Below are positions 14,201 to 28,000 of a stretch of DNA of 64,000 nt, piece after piece. This DNA comes from Apostichopus japonicus. Lineage: Eukaryota > Echinodermata > Holothuroidea > Aspidochirotida > Stichopodidae. The position numbers were made by a program, and so were the translations under genes. The notes beneath the pieces were generated by a model. That model searched no databases. It saw nothing but the letters and a program-made list of their open reading frames with translations, and had not been told where the DNA came from. Location: the NCBI RefSeq assembly GCF_037975245.1, contig NC_092562.1:24629554-24693553 (forward strand). The letters run 5' to 3'. Position 1 is the first letter of the stretch. Each line of letters opens with the position of its first letter.

Positions 14201-17200
14201 CCAAAGAGGTCGACCTTTGCAGCTACAGCAGAGAGTTTTATATGTCTTAAAAAAGCTAGGCACCTTAGGACACAGATAGATATTAACACAGCTGTACTGT
14301 AAGTACATACACATACCAGCATAGGCAATAAAATGTGACTGATGAAATATGATTTATATACTGCAAGAGAAAACCAAGATGGCTAGCATTGTAATATATA
14401 TAATATATGTATACATCAGAAGAGTGAGATTGCAGAAATTAAGAGCAGTGTGCACAGCACAGTGAAAGCATGTAGCACTTGAACCCTATAGTGAAAATAG
14501 AGGGAATTAATTCATCAACTACTACTGTACTTTCGTATAAAAACTAGCCACAGTACGTTATAAAGATATATAGGTACAGGGGTACCTGGAAATGAGATGG
14601 CAGAAATTAATGCAGAATTCAAGAACTGTGGAGGAGCAGCTACAGTACAGTACTGAACTGTACTGTTCTGTACAGTGCAGTACAGTCAGTACAGTGTTAA
14701 AGTACAGTACAGTAAAAGTTTGAATACCAGTATAGTCAGTACAGTACAGTCAGTACAGTACAGTACAGTCAGTACAGTACGGTACAGTCAGTACAATACA
14801 GTACAGTAATGTACCATTCAGTACAGTACAGTACAGTCAGTACAGTACAGTTAGTTAAGTACAGTCAGTACGGTACAGTACAGTCAGTACGGTACAGTAA
14901 CGTACCGTTCAGTACAGTACAGAACAGTACAGTACAGTAACGTACCATTCAGTACGGTACAGTCAGTACCGTTCAGTACATTTCAGTACAGTACAGTTAG
15001 TACCGTTCAGTACAGTACAGTACAGTAACGTACCATTCAGTACAGTACAGTCAGTACCGTTCAGTACAGTACAGAACAGTATAGTTCAGTACAGTACAGT
15101 ACAGAACAGTATAGTTCAGTCAGTACAATCATGGTATTTTACACTGGGGGTTGCGACCCTTTCTAGGGTTGCCGAAATATGTTGGAGGGTTGCAACAAAT
15201 TTTGGAAGAGTTAAAAGCATGACTCTTGTGATTGTAATAATTATGGAGGTGGCCAGGATGGGGGAGGGAGGCAAAGAAGGGGCACAGAATGGGCAAAAAA
15301 GGGGTACAGGAGGGGGCCAACAGGAGGGGAGCTATACTGTCATTATCTGGTGAACTAAGTTATCTTCTCCTTACAGCAAGTTTATTTAGTTGGGAGCAGT
15401 TGGGGGGCTGGAGAGCAAAAAGAATATTTCCTTTTTAAATTTTCTGAGATTAACGCTGGTTTTGCAACTATGGTTAATGAATAGTGAATTTTGTATAACT
15501 ACAGCATGACAAGATTGTCTACTTAATAAATATCAAACACACAAGCCACAGCCTTCTGCAGAGCAGGATAGAACTTTTGTCTCGTGATAACTGGAAATGT
15601 AAAACAGCATTGAAATTATGACAAGTACACTAAAGTGTCTTTCCATGGTATAGTGAAGAGGCAAGCAGTCGTCTGGTGAAATGACATACATATAAAGAGC
15701 GCTGAAGAGTTTTGCATTAACAATATAAAGTTAAAGAAATGAAAATTATTCAAATCATATTAATGTTTCAAATTTAAGTAATCTTCAAGTAATTACTTAG
15801 GTACCTTTTTTTCACACATAATTACTTCCATGTTACTTAATATTAAACATTAATGTGAATTAAATAATTTTACATTGCTTTTACTTCGGATTGAATAAAC
15901 TGATTCCCTTTTCAAGAATAGCAGTGTTATAGCAAAATGTTTAAGTGGCTAAAATGACCAGAGAATGTAAGAAAAGACTAACCTGTGAATATGATAATAA
16001 TATTATCACAACTTAAAAACAAAATATTGGTTTCCTTATTCTCAGAGTGTATATGGAAACACAAGATTGGAAGTGATGCTATATTATGACAGAAACACTT
16101 CTCTCAATATATCGCCTCATACCCATCCATCTCTTTAAAATACTGTAACTGCCCTCCCCTCCCCCATCTATATGTCCCCATCTATATGTCCCCCCTCCCC
16201 ATTTATATGCACCCATCTATATATATGTATCCAGTCACTCTAACCCCAAAATTTTCCTATCCCCATGCAGCCCCTTGAAAACCTATTACCTCACCCATCT
16301 CCATTCTGACCCTTCACAGCCCATAATGCCCTCATGCCCATTTAGCCCCTTCAAACACCCTTGTATTAGTGTACTCTCCATCCCCATCCAGCCCCATCTC
16401 CATATATAGATCAAGTATTTTCACCACATCCCCCCCCCCTCTTCGTATAGATCAAGTATTTTAACCAGCCCCATCTCCATATAGATCAAGTATTTTAACC
16501 AGCCCCCCTCTCCGGATAGATCAAGTATTTTAACCAGCCCCCCTCACCACATTTTAACCAGCCCCCCTCTCCACATAGATCAAGTATTTGAGCCATTTGA
16601 TTATGATAAAATATTAAAACCAAGAGTACGAAACATGGCTTAAAAAGAATTCTTAAATCCTACACCATAAAGTTACGCAACCAAGAACAATTTCACCACC
16701 GCAATATTTGTACATTTTATAATGCATCATATTCATACATCAACAATGCTTTCCCTTATTCCCTTATTCCCAAATTAGTATTACATAATAAAACAATAGA
16801 GAGGATAAATTGAGGAGCAGGCAATGATTTAAGAAGAGACAGAGCAAATGATAAAAACAAATAAAAGAAAGCTTACTTTAACAAAAGATCGGAACGGAAC
16901 CAGCTACAGTGAAGACGTGCACGAAATATTACAATAACACATATCAAAACAATAAATATTCACAAAAGCATTTAACAAAACAATAAATATTCACAAAAGC
17001 ACATTCAAAGAAAACAATACCAGGGCAGGGATAGGGTATAAATACAATTCTGGTGGACTTGACTATGTACAGTTTTGAAAGCAAAATAATACAATTTAAT
17101 CCTCTGCAAAACGTATTCTGCATAAAGATCATAACTTTTCTCTGTAACATTTTTTTTCTCACGTAAACAACAAAAGAACTACTGTACTAAGCTTAAACAA

Positions 17201-20200
17201 AATTTATTTTTCTTTCCTAATTCATTTCCATATTTTATGCAAAATTTTGATGTTTAATACATCAAGTTCAGGTTAAGGTATAAAATCCCCTTTTCATTTG
17301 AAAAAACAGAAATGTTGAAAGCAACTTTCACCAATAACGCCATGGTCAAACATGTCAGTCATTTTGAAAAATCAAAACAACAACCAAAAAATATGAAAGT
17401 TAATTAGAAACGTGCAACTTAATATGTAAAATTCAATTTGCAATTAAATATGTAAAATTTAATTTGCAACAACATGAAAACATGATTAAATTAAAGTTGG
17501 AGTACAGTACCTAGATGTGACAAACAATGTATTTATGTTAGAGGCAAATCATCCCCAGTAATGAAAAGCATTGGGAAATTACTATGCATGGAGCAAACAG
17601 CTGATTAGAGCAGAGCTTAAACAGCAGTTCTACACCACCTCGGGAGTATTCACTTGAAAGCAGACTTCAAACAATCAAACCCAGAAAACAATGTTACCTT
17701 TCCCCTCCCCATCCCCACCACAGAAATAAGGCTGTAAGCTTCAAACTGGATTTTTCCAAAAAATGAAATCGAAATATTTGTCCTAAATTTCAAATCTGAA
17801 TGAAAAGAGAGATCTGTTCTCTGTAATCCGAGGGGAAATCACCTCGTAACAAACTGTGGTCTTCTTGTTTTACCGTTGAGAGAGCTCTTCCACATTCTCT
17901 GAGAGATTACTGGATGAAGGAGAATTCCACACAACAATAGCCTATTGTATTTTGGTTTCTTTTTGTCTTCCTTCCTCAATTATCAGATTTTACTCCATTC
18001 TTGTATATTTTCCAACATAAACAGAAAATTTCTTTCCATTGTTTTATAAATTAATTATCCAACAACCAAAAGAGCTCTTCTGTGTCTAATGCAGTCTGCA
18101 ATTTTGGTGAATAACTTCCTACAGAGGTAAGGCGATAGCTTGATTGATGGAATTAAATAAACTGATTATTTCTACAGCATGCAACATCTATGGGAAAACA
18201 GTGAAATGACATTGGACTACCAGCAACACCAAAAAATAACCTTGCAAAACTACAACAGCTGTGGAGGAAAAAACCTGATGACAAATTTACTAATGAATTA
18301 TGAAACCATTTGTGATGATGGAAGCACAAAATCTTTCCCTTAGGTTTTCCAATTTATGAAAAGATTAGCATGGAATAGTTCAAGATGGCATGCAGCACTT
18401 TACTATTCCTCCTCCACCTTATTCCATGCCCCTGTATGTTCATTTGGTATAAACTATAAAGCTATACTGTTTACTATGTGTATTTTCTTGAATACTGTTT
18501 TGTAAAAAGCATTTGGTCTTTGAGTAACACTTAAACAGCTCCACATTTTATTTTTTTCTTGGAAAACAGTATAACATACAAAAGGGGGGGGTACATAAAA
18601 GTTCAAGGTTGAGGTGAACTGTAAAAAAAAATTCTGATTGATCAATCTAGGCTACACTTCTACCTGCTGAACTCTACAAAAGATAATCCCACATGCAAGA
18701 AAACAATGGAATGATCTAAATGTGATTCTAACACTAGTACAAAACTAAATGCAATATATAGATATCGTTCACCCATGGCAAAAATGGTAGGTTCCAGTAA
18801 GTGTGCATATTGTATCTTTACTGTCATGTGTTATTACTGCTAGCCAATTGGGTTCAATTTTCTCATGCGTCACACATCGTGCTTGAGAAGCAAAAGTTTG
18901 TGTACCCTCATTATGAACATTTCATAAACTTTATCTATAAATAGAAACAATTCTTATTTTTACTTCATACTGACTGTCCATACTCCTAGTGCTTTAAAGC
19001 GTGACATTAAACAACAATTTGGAAAAAAACACTAGGTCAACTGCAGTTAAAACCTTCATTGTTAGTCCAATACAATGAACCTGTAGCAGGTACAGTAGTT
19101 AGCAATGATACACTATAGAAGGGAATAAATATATAACAAAATATAAAGTTTAAAATGTGTACATACAGATTGCAACTTATTGCATCATAAAGTTAAATTT
19201 AATATTTGCTAAATATAAGTTACTACAAACTGTTAGTAACATTACATCATTTAAACTTGATATTTTCAGCAGCATAATCATTTCCTTCTTCTCAAAGTTT
19301 TGACTATTCGGTAAAACACAAAATTATCCATGACTTGATTTATCCTTTCATAAGTACTTCACGGTACCTCTCCACCTCTCATTTTCTAAATTAAGTAACG
19401 GTCTTAGCTCATTTAAATCCTATTTTAAATCCTTGTTAAGCAGCGGTCTTTGTTTTTTTTAGTTATTTTAAACCCTTGTTTAGATTTTATGAAAATGGCT
19501 GAAGAAGGAAAAAGGGTGCCCTTTCTGCATAGAAGTGTTATGATATCATCAATCCTAACCCTTACCCCCCCTCCACACCCACCCCACCCCCAAAACCCTG
19601 ACCATCCCCCTACACTTTCTAAAAATAGATCTTTCAATTCTTCTTAACATTCAAACAGCATGGTACAGTCTCAAACAAATTTTGTTTCCAATTTACTCAA
19701 TTCTGTACTTAGTCAGGAGTTAAATGTAAACAATATTAAAGAGACTTTATTGTAGAGACAACAGAGGAGGGAATACCAAGGACTGAATACTGTTGGAGTG
19801 CCCATACCCAGAGATGAGATGGGGTCTTAGGAGCAACGATACTTACTTGTCTCCACTCTACTCATGCACTTTCCTCATTTACCTAACCTACTTTCTGGTA
19901 TCATTTGTGGCACTGCGCCCTCAACTCTAACACTGTGACTCCGCCCACCCAGATCCTCCTTCTAAGAATGCCATTCAGGAATTGACCTACTTTATTTTTC
20001 CAGTCTTACCTCTGGAAATATCGTGCGAAATAAAGTAGTAATTATTCACAGATAATTTGTTTCAACTAAGAGATCTACAAGTTCAAAGTCATTTTGGATA
20101 CGTCATCTTGTCATTCAAGATAGCGAGTTCCTAACAGTTTTATAATCCTTTACACAAAAAATAGGTTTGTGTCATGCACAGCTGATGTATTACTTTGTAT

Positions 20201-23200
20201 CGATTGCCAACCGATATGCCTAAATTCTTCATTCCCAGTGCCATTTCAGCGGCTTAATGGAACGGATTATTTTGCCGAGCACCTGCTCCTTCGTTTAGTA
20301 GTTGAATATTTATGAGGAATTGACATTTAATTCTCACCTGTAATGGCACTCATTTCCTTCTATTTTTCATTTGTTGTTCTTTGCTTTTATTCTTCTTTCT
20401 TTCTCTTTCACTTTCTTTGTTATGTTAAGATCATAAAAATGATTTAATAATGGGAAATAATGATCGTTAGCTTAATAATAGCTTTGATAAATCTTGCAAC
20501 AAAAATATACCGTGAGACAGAACGTTATCAATTCTTAACTTTCAACAAAGCTCGCTACACAAGCTAAACTCTGAGTCACCTAAACCAGAACCCCGGGAAA
20601 AGGAGTTTTAAAGTTTAAAGGTACAGTACCTATGACTTTTCCACAATTAAATTTTCCTGTCCCCTACAAAACTCACACACATTACAAGGCGGACAATTTG
20701 ACAACTAAATTAATCAGTCAGGAAAAAAAATGCCCTCATTGATGGCAGGAAAATGAAGTGAAGTTGGTTCATGGGTGATTATTATTATATGTATTTTACT
20801 ACACACACCAGTGACAAGATGGGGAGGGACAGTGAGATGTGGTGAAGAGGCAAGGCAAGGAGAATTGGGTGTCATGCAAAACGGAATGAAGAAAAAAAAA
20901 AAACACATCTACAAGGAAGGCAAGCAAAGAAACCCATACAGAAATGAAGGGGGAGAAGACCAAAAATATTGACCATTTTGTTGATTATGCAATATTAACA
21001 TACATATTCATAATGGGACATGAATACGCAAAAGCTCTTGGATAGTACAAATGACACATGTAATAGGTTTACTTACTTCTAAATTATCTGGACAAATTGC
21101 ATACTGTCAAGAGACAGAAGAATGACAGAATCATTTTATAATTTTGCTTTTAAAATGAGAGCTCTTGTTTTCTAACCCGCCCGATGGATACTGCTAGAGC
21201 AGCAATCCCTGTGCATTTATTGCGCTCCTATGTATGTGACTTGATGCCAGTGAGCCAATGTTTGCTTTCACAGCAGGGAACGGGGGGGTTCTCAGCGATA
21301 CCTTCAAACTGCAGTAGCTTGGATGGTAGTAGCTTGGAGTTAAGTGTAATGAACCCTAGCATTGGTAAACCATATTAATTCAGTTCTATCCCTGTATTGC
21401 ATGTTTGTTCAGTATTATTTCTATTTATAAACCCACTGGCTATTTGTTAATTGATCAAACTGTTAAAGACTATTCCAGGAAATGAATATAAATGTGAATC
21501 AGTATTTATTTATTTTATTTTTTTAATGTAATGGGTAGTTTACAAAAGTTTCAATCTTTTTCATCATTCTTGATAAAAATATTAAAATCTAGAACCAGTC
21601 ATGGTATGGAACTACATTTTAATAGAATTTTGGAATGAAACAGGTAGCGAAACATTTACCAAAACTAAATGCTACAAAACCTGTTTTAAGGTAAAAGTGT
21701 GGATGAACACCTGCGTACAACACAAAGGCTTTACTATTCCCTCCAACTCCAGCTCCCAGGACCACCATCTAACATACCCCCCATCTGATGGATGAAGGTG
21801 TACAGTATTCCTATTCATCCAACGACTTTCTCAACGATAACGAGGACGATAACGAGGACGATAACGAGAACGATAAAGTTGCAGTACCTTGTCCAGCATC
21901 ATCCAGCTTGTGATGCTGGAGAACAAAGCTGCCTCAAAAACAAAAACAGAAAGAAAGTCCATTGATACCAGAATAAAAAATCCAAGCAAGGACTCCACTC
22001 AACACCAAGAGCAGAGCAAGCGATCCTGAACATGTCGAGAGATTATGGTTTTGTCGTCTAGTTTGGAAGCAGGGATGCCCTCCGATGAATAATCTACCAC
22101 TACGTTGTTTAATGTCTGAAAGCTTTAAATTAACCTAATGACAACTACAATTTGATCTTATGAGGACTTAAGGTCCTCTTTCACTGAAGAATCGTGCAGT
22201 GAGTGCCTGTCATGAGTAAACTGATCAGGGTTAAGAGATGTGGGGAGTGGGGTGGGGGTGGGGATAGTGAAGGGTGTAAATGTCACGGTCACATCGCTAC
22301 TGCCTTGTATCTCATTTATAAGGGATTTCTTTCGATGAAACACAAGAATATATGCAAATGCAGGACAATCTATAGGGAAACGGTTACCTTCCCAAATCCA
22401 TCATATCATCTAATTTCCAATAAGACTCTTTACAAGTTACAGTATTGAGAGTTGCCTCAAAATGACAATATTCAAGTAAGGAAAAGATCTTAGTAACCCT
22501 ACTGCTTTATCATACTGCAGAGTACAGTAGAATGCCAATGTTACATTCTGAACATTGTGGAATGTATCTGATAGTGCGAAATACAGTACAAATTTTGGGA
22601 TTGAACATTGCATTTGCCACAACCGTATAATACAAACATTCAACCATGCGTACTGTACATTGGTTATGGGGAAGACGTGCTGAAAGGTGCACTGTTAATG
22701 TTGCAGGCCTTAACAACAACAAAAGACACTGTATTGGTAAAAGACAGTTTTAATACAGGAACAATACTGAGGCTATATGCCCTGCATAATTGTACCTACA
22801 TGAGTCGTTGGATATGGAATAAATTTATCCGTAATCGATCGATTCTAGGTTGAATTTGTCAGATGAAGACCTTCATATCTATACAGGTCTGGATAATTTA
22901 GTACTTTAATACTGTTTTTGACACATTTTTTGCAAACATTAGAAGTCATTTATGTATGAAAGGTGATGATTGAACACAAAGAATTATCCTTTGTGCTCTA
23001 TCTGTCAAAAAAATGTTAACTACCCCTGCATCATCTCTGGTTACCAGCTTATGGTACAATCAAAGGAGGAAGCTTTCATTCAGTACTGAACATCATACTT
23101 CTAGACACATATCTATGTTGTAAAAACAAATACGTCTATGTTGTATGGTATGTTGTATGGACACATGTCTATGTTGTATGGACACATCTCTATGTTGTAT

Positions 23201-25047
23201 GGTACTTATTCACTAAACAAACTATCCTACTCCACTTTTTTATCTAACAGGGAATTACATTTGACCCAAATATTGTGGAAAGTTACAAAATATTCCTGAA
23301 AATAACAGAAACATTTAAGTTTGTGCATTTTCAAGGACACATGCGAATTGCCTACTTTCACAACCGTTAATTGTAGTCATTCCTAATTAACTTACTTACA
23401 TGTCATTCGTTTCTTTGATGAGATTACTCAGCCGACTGAAATAACATATTTCATAACTGAAAGTATGATTTATCAAATTTCTAAATTTAAGCTTTTGGTA
23501 TGTAACATTCTCAACGACTCTTAAAACACAGGAGTGTTGGTTTAAACTAAAATTAAGATTGCATTCTCCCCTCCACCATGCCCCCCCCCCACTTCCCTTC
23601 CTTTGATGAAATAAAACAATGTTGCATAAGGTTGCGAACCCACCTCTACTTTCACAATGATTAATATTCTGGTATTCTTGAAAATCTCGTTCTTTTTGGC
23701 AAGGTGGAAAGCGCCCGTTGGGAACTTCACCACTCAAACTACCGATGAAGTGTGCTTCATTGTGACCTCAAAAATCATATATATTTTTCATCACCTGCGG
23801 AAAACTTCCAACAATTGTAACAAGAGACCATAAAACTGAAAACATGACTATGCGGTCATGATACTGGCATAATTTTTGAAATGGGCAACATGGCAAGTTT
23901 TTGATGGCACTGTAATTGACTGTGTTTTAATTTGTAATATGTATACTACGTTTGGAACTATTTACTTAATTCTTAGCCTTTTTTTTTTTTTTTTTTTTAG
24001 TATGGGTGTTTTTAATATTGTTGCTTTAGGCTTTTACATTTTGAGCCTTATTGGTTCTATATATTTCATATTTAGGTTTTGTTACTATTTGTTTTTAGGT
24101 TTTACATTTGTAAAGCGATTTGAGCAGCTTTGCTGATTATGCGCTTTATAAATATTACTTATAACTGTCTCGAAACATTTCACAATCCTTCAGTAATCAT
24201 CTTTGTTTGCCTTCACACCATGATTACATCATTCATACTGCTGTTGCCAGATGCCTTCAGAAAAGCATCATCAAAATTTTAATATCTTTGCCATGAAAAG
24301 GATGCTAAGGGAAAGATACAGTCAATTTCCAGCAATGTCGTCAAGCCAGTCAAAGTCAACTCGGGGGGAATATGGCGATATATGGTTGATTTTCACTTTT
24401 CATATCAATTTGCTATATTATATAAAACGGGAACAGAGAGGCCGTAAACCACAAGATAGGGCTCATTTCTTCACCAAAAAATCTCGACCTATCTGCCAGT
24501 CGTGTGAAAACTTGTCCAACATCAGCAAAGTATTTGTTTATACACTATAACACCTTCCTAAACAGTACCTTCAAAAAATGCACATCTTTGAATGTATTTG
24601 TGTACATTAAAAGTGTGATATAATGTAAAATCCCACAGGTACATTGTATTCATCTTATAATGAGAGGCAAAGCTAATCCGTTTTGTTACTCTGTTCACAC
24701 TTCTGTATTTTGTTGCAGACAAATTGTCTTTCTTCACTTCTTATACCGTATAAGAAGTATACCTGCTACAACTTTAAACGTTCCCACCACCCGCACAAAA
24801 CAGTTCGGCAACCGTGTATTTTCTGTGACTGGGGCCAGGGTGTGGAACGTCTTGCCGTATTCGGTTGCTAATCAATCCACATTTCTCTTTCAAAAGAGCT
24901 CTGAAGACAGTTCTCTTTATTGAGGCCTAAAGGTAATCCTCTTTTTTCTGTCTTGTTGATGTTTTTGTTCATTTGTATGTTTTATTTTTTCCTTGTAAAG
25001 CGCCATAGAATATCGTTTTAGTTATGGCGCTCTATAAATGCCTTATA

Positions 25048-25097
<50 letters not shown>

Positions 25098-28000
25098 TAT
25101 AATTTTCTGGGGTAGTTTTATACTCGACATGTTTAACTTGATCTGTTGTTGCTTACATTGTGTGTTTGATGCTCTACGGCCCCAAAATAAACAAACAGAA
25201 GGATCAAATTCCCTAATAACCTAGCAACATTTAAAAACAGACAGACAGAACATAAAAGAAAACAGGAAAGCAAAGATTGCACTTCCCTGTCCGATATTGG
25301 GGCAGAATCCAAGCAGAGAGCTAACCAACACTGACAGATGCTTTAAATGTGGCTCAATGAGAAAAGAAAAATGTATATATTCTAGGTAAAGGAAGGATTC
25401 GTAAAAATCCAAGCTCCAAAATAAAAGTTTACAAATGACAATCAAGATCTATTCCAGGAGATGACAATAACCAGGCTACTAATTATTCTGACGAGCAGGA
25501 TAAATCTACTCTTGTAAAAAGCAAAACAAAGATGCTCAAATTTGGATCCAAAGGGTGCGACCGGCTGACAAAAAAATTTATAAGAATGTTCTGATCGGTG
25601 GCAGAAGAATGACAAATTTTGAGGCCACCAGAGAAGGGGTATCAACGGCAATATCATTTCAGGATTTAATCTGGCTTTTTTTTAAAATATGGTGTTACAT
25701 CATTATAAATGCCTTTCATTCTCTTGTGTGCAGTTGTGAATGAAATATGTCAAATTCCTTTCATTCTCTTGTGTGCAGTTGTGAATGAAATATGTCAGAG
25801 TTATGGATGATACAACAAACCCTCACCCTTCTGCACCGCCACTAACCCCCCACCCCCCATTCCCAAACCCCCGCAACTTAACAAAACAACATTAAGATTG
25901 AACTTACCTTTGCTATTTGCAGCATAACAATTCCTTGCTTAATACTTTCAATTACTGCCTGTAAAAACAATCAAGAAAAGAAAAAAAAAGAACAACTTTT
26001 AAACTTGCCTAGCAGCAGTAAATGAAAAGTCTTTCAATAGGGAAGGGGGTGGGAAAGGGGTAGAAAAATGTCTAGAGGGGCTACCACATGTGACTGCTAC
26101 TTTCTTTGTTTTCTTTTCAAAATTATTTGAATATAAATATTAATAGTATATAAACAATATATATAATAGCACAAGATGTTAAAACTGCCTCGTACTTTAT
26201 ACTACGACACCACAATATTGCACATTCGTTTTAAATATTCCATCTAGGCGCTTCTACCATACTTAGACAGCATTCTCCTCAACAGAGTCATTCTACAGGC
26301 AACATTTAACCCTTGTAACTAACTTGGGACTAATTCTGAAGGGTCTGAATTTTCAGGACAAGACATCATTTGAAAAGGTCAAGAAATACAAAAGACAAAA
26401 AAACAAAGAAATTGGGACAATCCTTGTTGACCTTCTTTAGATGAATCTTTAAGAGCTAACCTTGGCGTTATTTCTCATGCTATCCAACGTCTCTCGTATA
26501 TTATCTCCCTCCTCCCCCTCCATCTTTTGCTCCAGGGCCTTCACTTGCTCGATGAGAATCTGTAAGTAAGCATCCGCCTCTAACACTTTCTTGTCTACGC
26601 CTTTCTCGGATGATGCTCGTCTTGCCTCCTTAAGAAAGAAGAAAAAATAAAATAAATAAATCTAGGTCCTGAAAGCGTACTTCGAAGCCGATCGGAAACT
26701 TTGGTAACATTATATAGAGGAGAGTTCCACAAGATATGCGCTTTGCTTTAACAGCCTTAAATGACTTTGCTGATAGTACGATCTCGTGGTTACTTTAAAC
26801 AATTGATGGTAATTGACGTAAACACAGAACCAGATGCATTTTGCCTCTCCAGTTTTCGATTTTTCGAGAACAAATGCTTGATGATGCAGCTGGTCAAATA
26901 CAAAATCAAATATGGAGTCCTGTACAGAGGCTAGAGAATATCAGCTGTTCAGAAGCAGCAAGGGGAAAAAAATCAATATGACAAGCAGACAAAAATATGA
27001 TTCAGTGTTTACCCCCAAAACTGAGATATATAGCAATATTTCATTTCCATGTAGTACTTACAGTAAAAAGCAAAACTAGAAATCAGGGCTGCAAAAATCT
27101 AGCTGAAATTCCTGTCAATGCATTTGATAATTCTGATCTTTTCTTGAGCCTTATTGCATGTTCAAGAACTCCTTGCACAAAAGGGTACTTTATGAAAACA
27201 AAACATCTGAAAGAAACTTCCACTCTTTGAATTCTTACTTTGTTCTAACATCTTTTTCAGTTTGTTTGTTTTTGTCTCTCATTTTGTTTTCCTTTTTTGT
27301 TCTAATTTTTTATTATTCTTTATTTTTTCTTTTCTGTGTGGTGAATTCCTGCAATGCTGCTGAATTTGGATGGTTCGCAACAATTTCTCATGGACCCTGC
27401 CTGAAATGCAAAGCTGTCATCTAGAACTAGTGTAAAGTACTGTAAAAAGTCAAACTTGGTGCTCAGACAAAACTTCACATTGATACAGTAGCAATGTCTC
27501 TACAAATGAACCATTATGTGGCTATTGAGTCTCATATGATATCCAGTTCTAAACCATAATTTAATATTCTCCATTTTGAAGATCAATATTTGTTGTCCAT
27601 TAACTACATCACTGGTCCCCTTTATAGCAAAATTAGAACCAATCCTAGAACAACAACAACAGTGTTCTAACCTGTTTAAAACAACAAAGCATTGCAACCA
27701 TATTTACTCTATTAACAGAAACCAAAAAAACACAGAATTTCTGCAGCCTACAGGTAGAGGTTTATCACTCCAGACCTCTTTGAGTCAATATCGTGCAAGA
27801 CTTTCTTTAAATGCACATAATAATAAAAAAAAATAAAAAAACATTACTGTTAATTTTTGCACGTGAACTGCATGATAACTCACAATCCTATTCTATGTAT
27901 CAGTAAGTACTGCATGATAACTGCATGATAACTACATGAACTGCATGATAACTCACAATACTATTCTATGTACTGTATCAGTAAGTACTGCATGATAACT

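Larger units (their letters stand above)
12780..25907. other. OSBPL9 intron 6 (13.1 kb), repeats but no further gene seen
   Basis: The largest intron of the gene. It holds the CAGTA satellite, a 35-bp minisatellite, LINE 3' tails, TA repeats and small duplications. I checked the longer frames on both strands and recognised no other host protein. A short symmetric OSBPL9 exon could be missed here. Confidence 0.6.

Noticed and set aside
15129-15350. GGGTTGCGACCC-containing G-rich stretch as a hAT end
   Set aside because: Only one end is suggestive; no partner terminus or target duplication was found.
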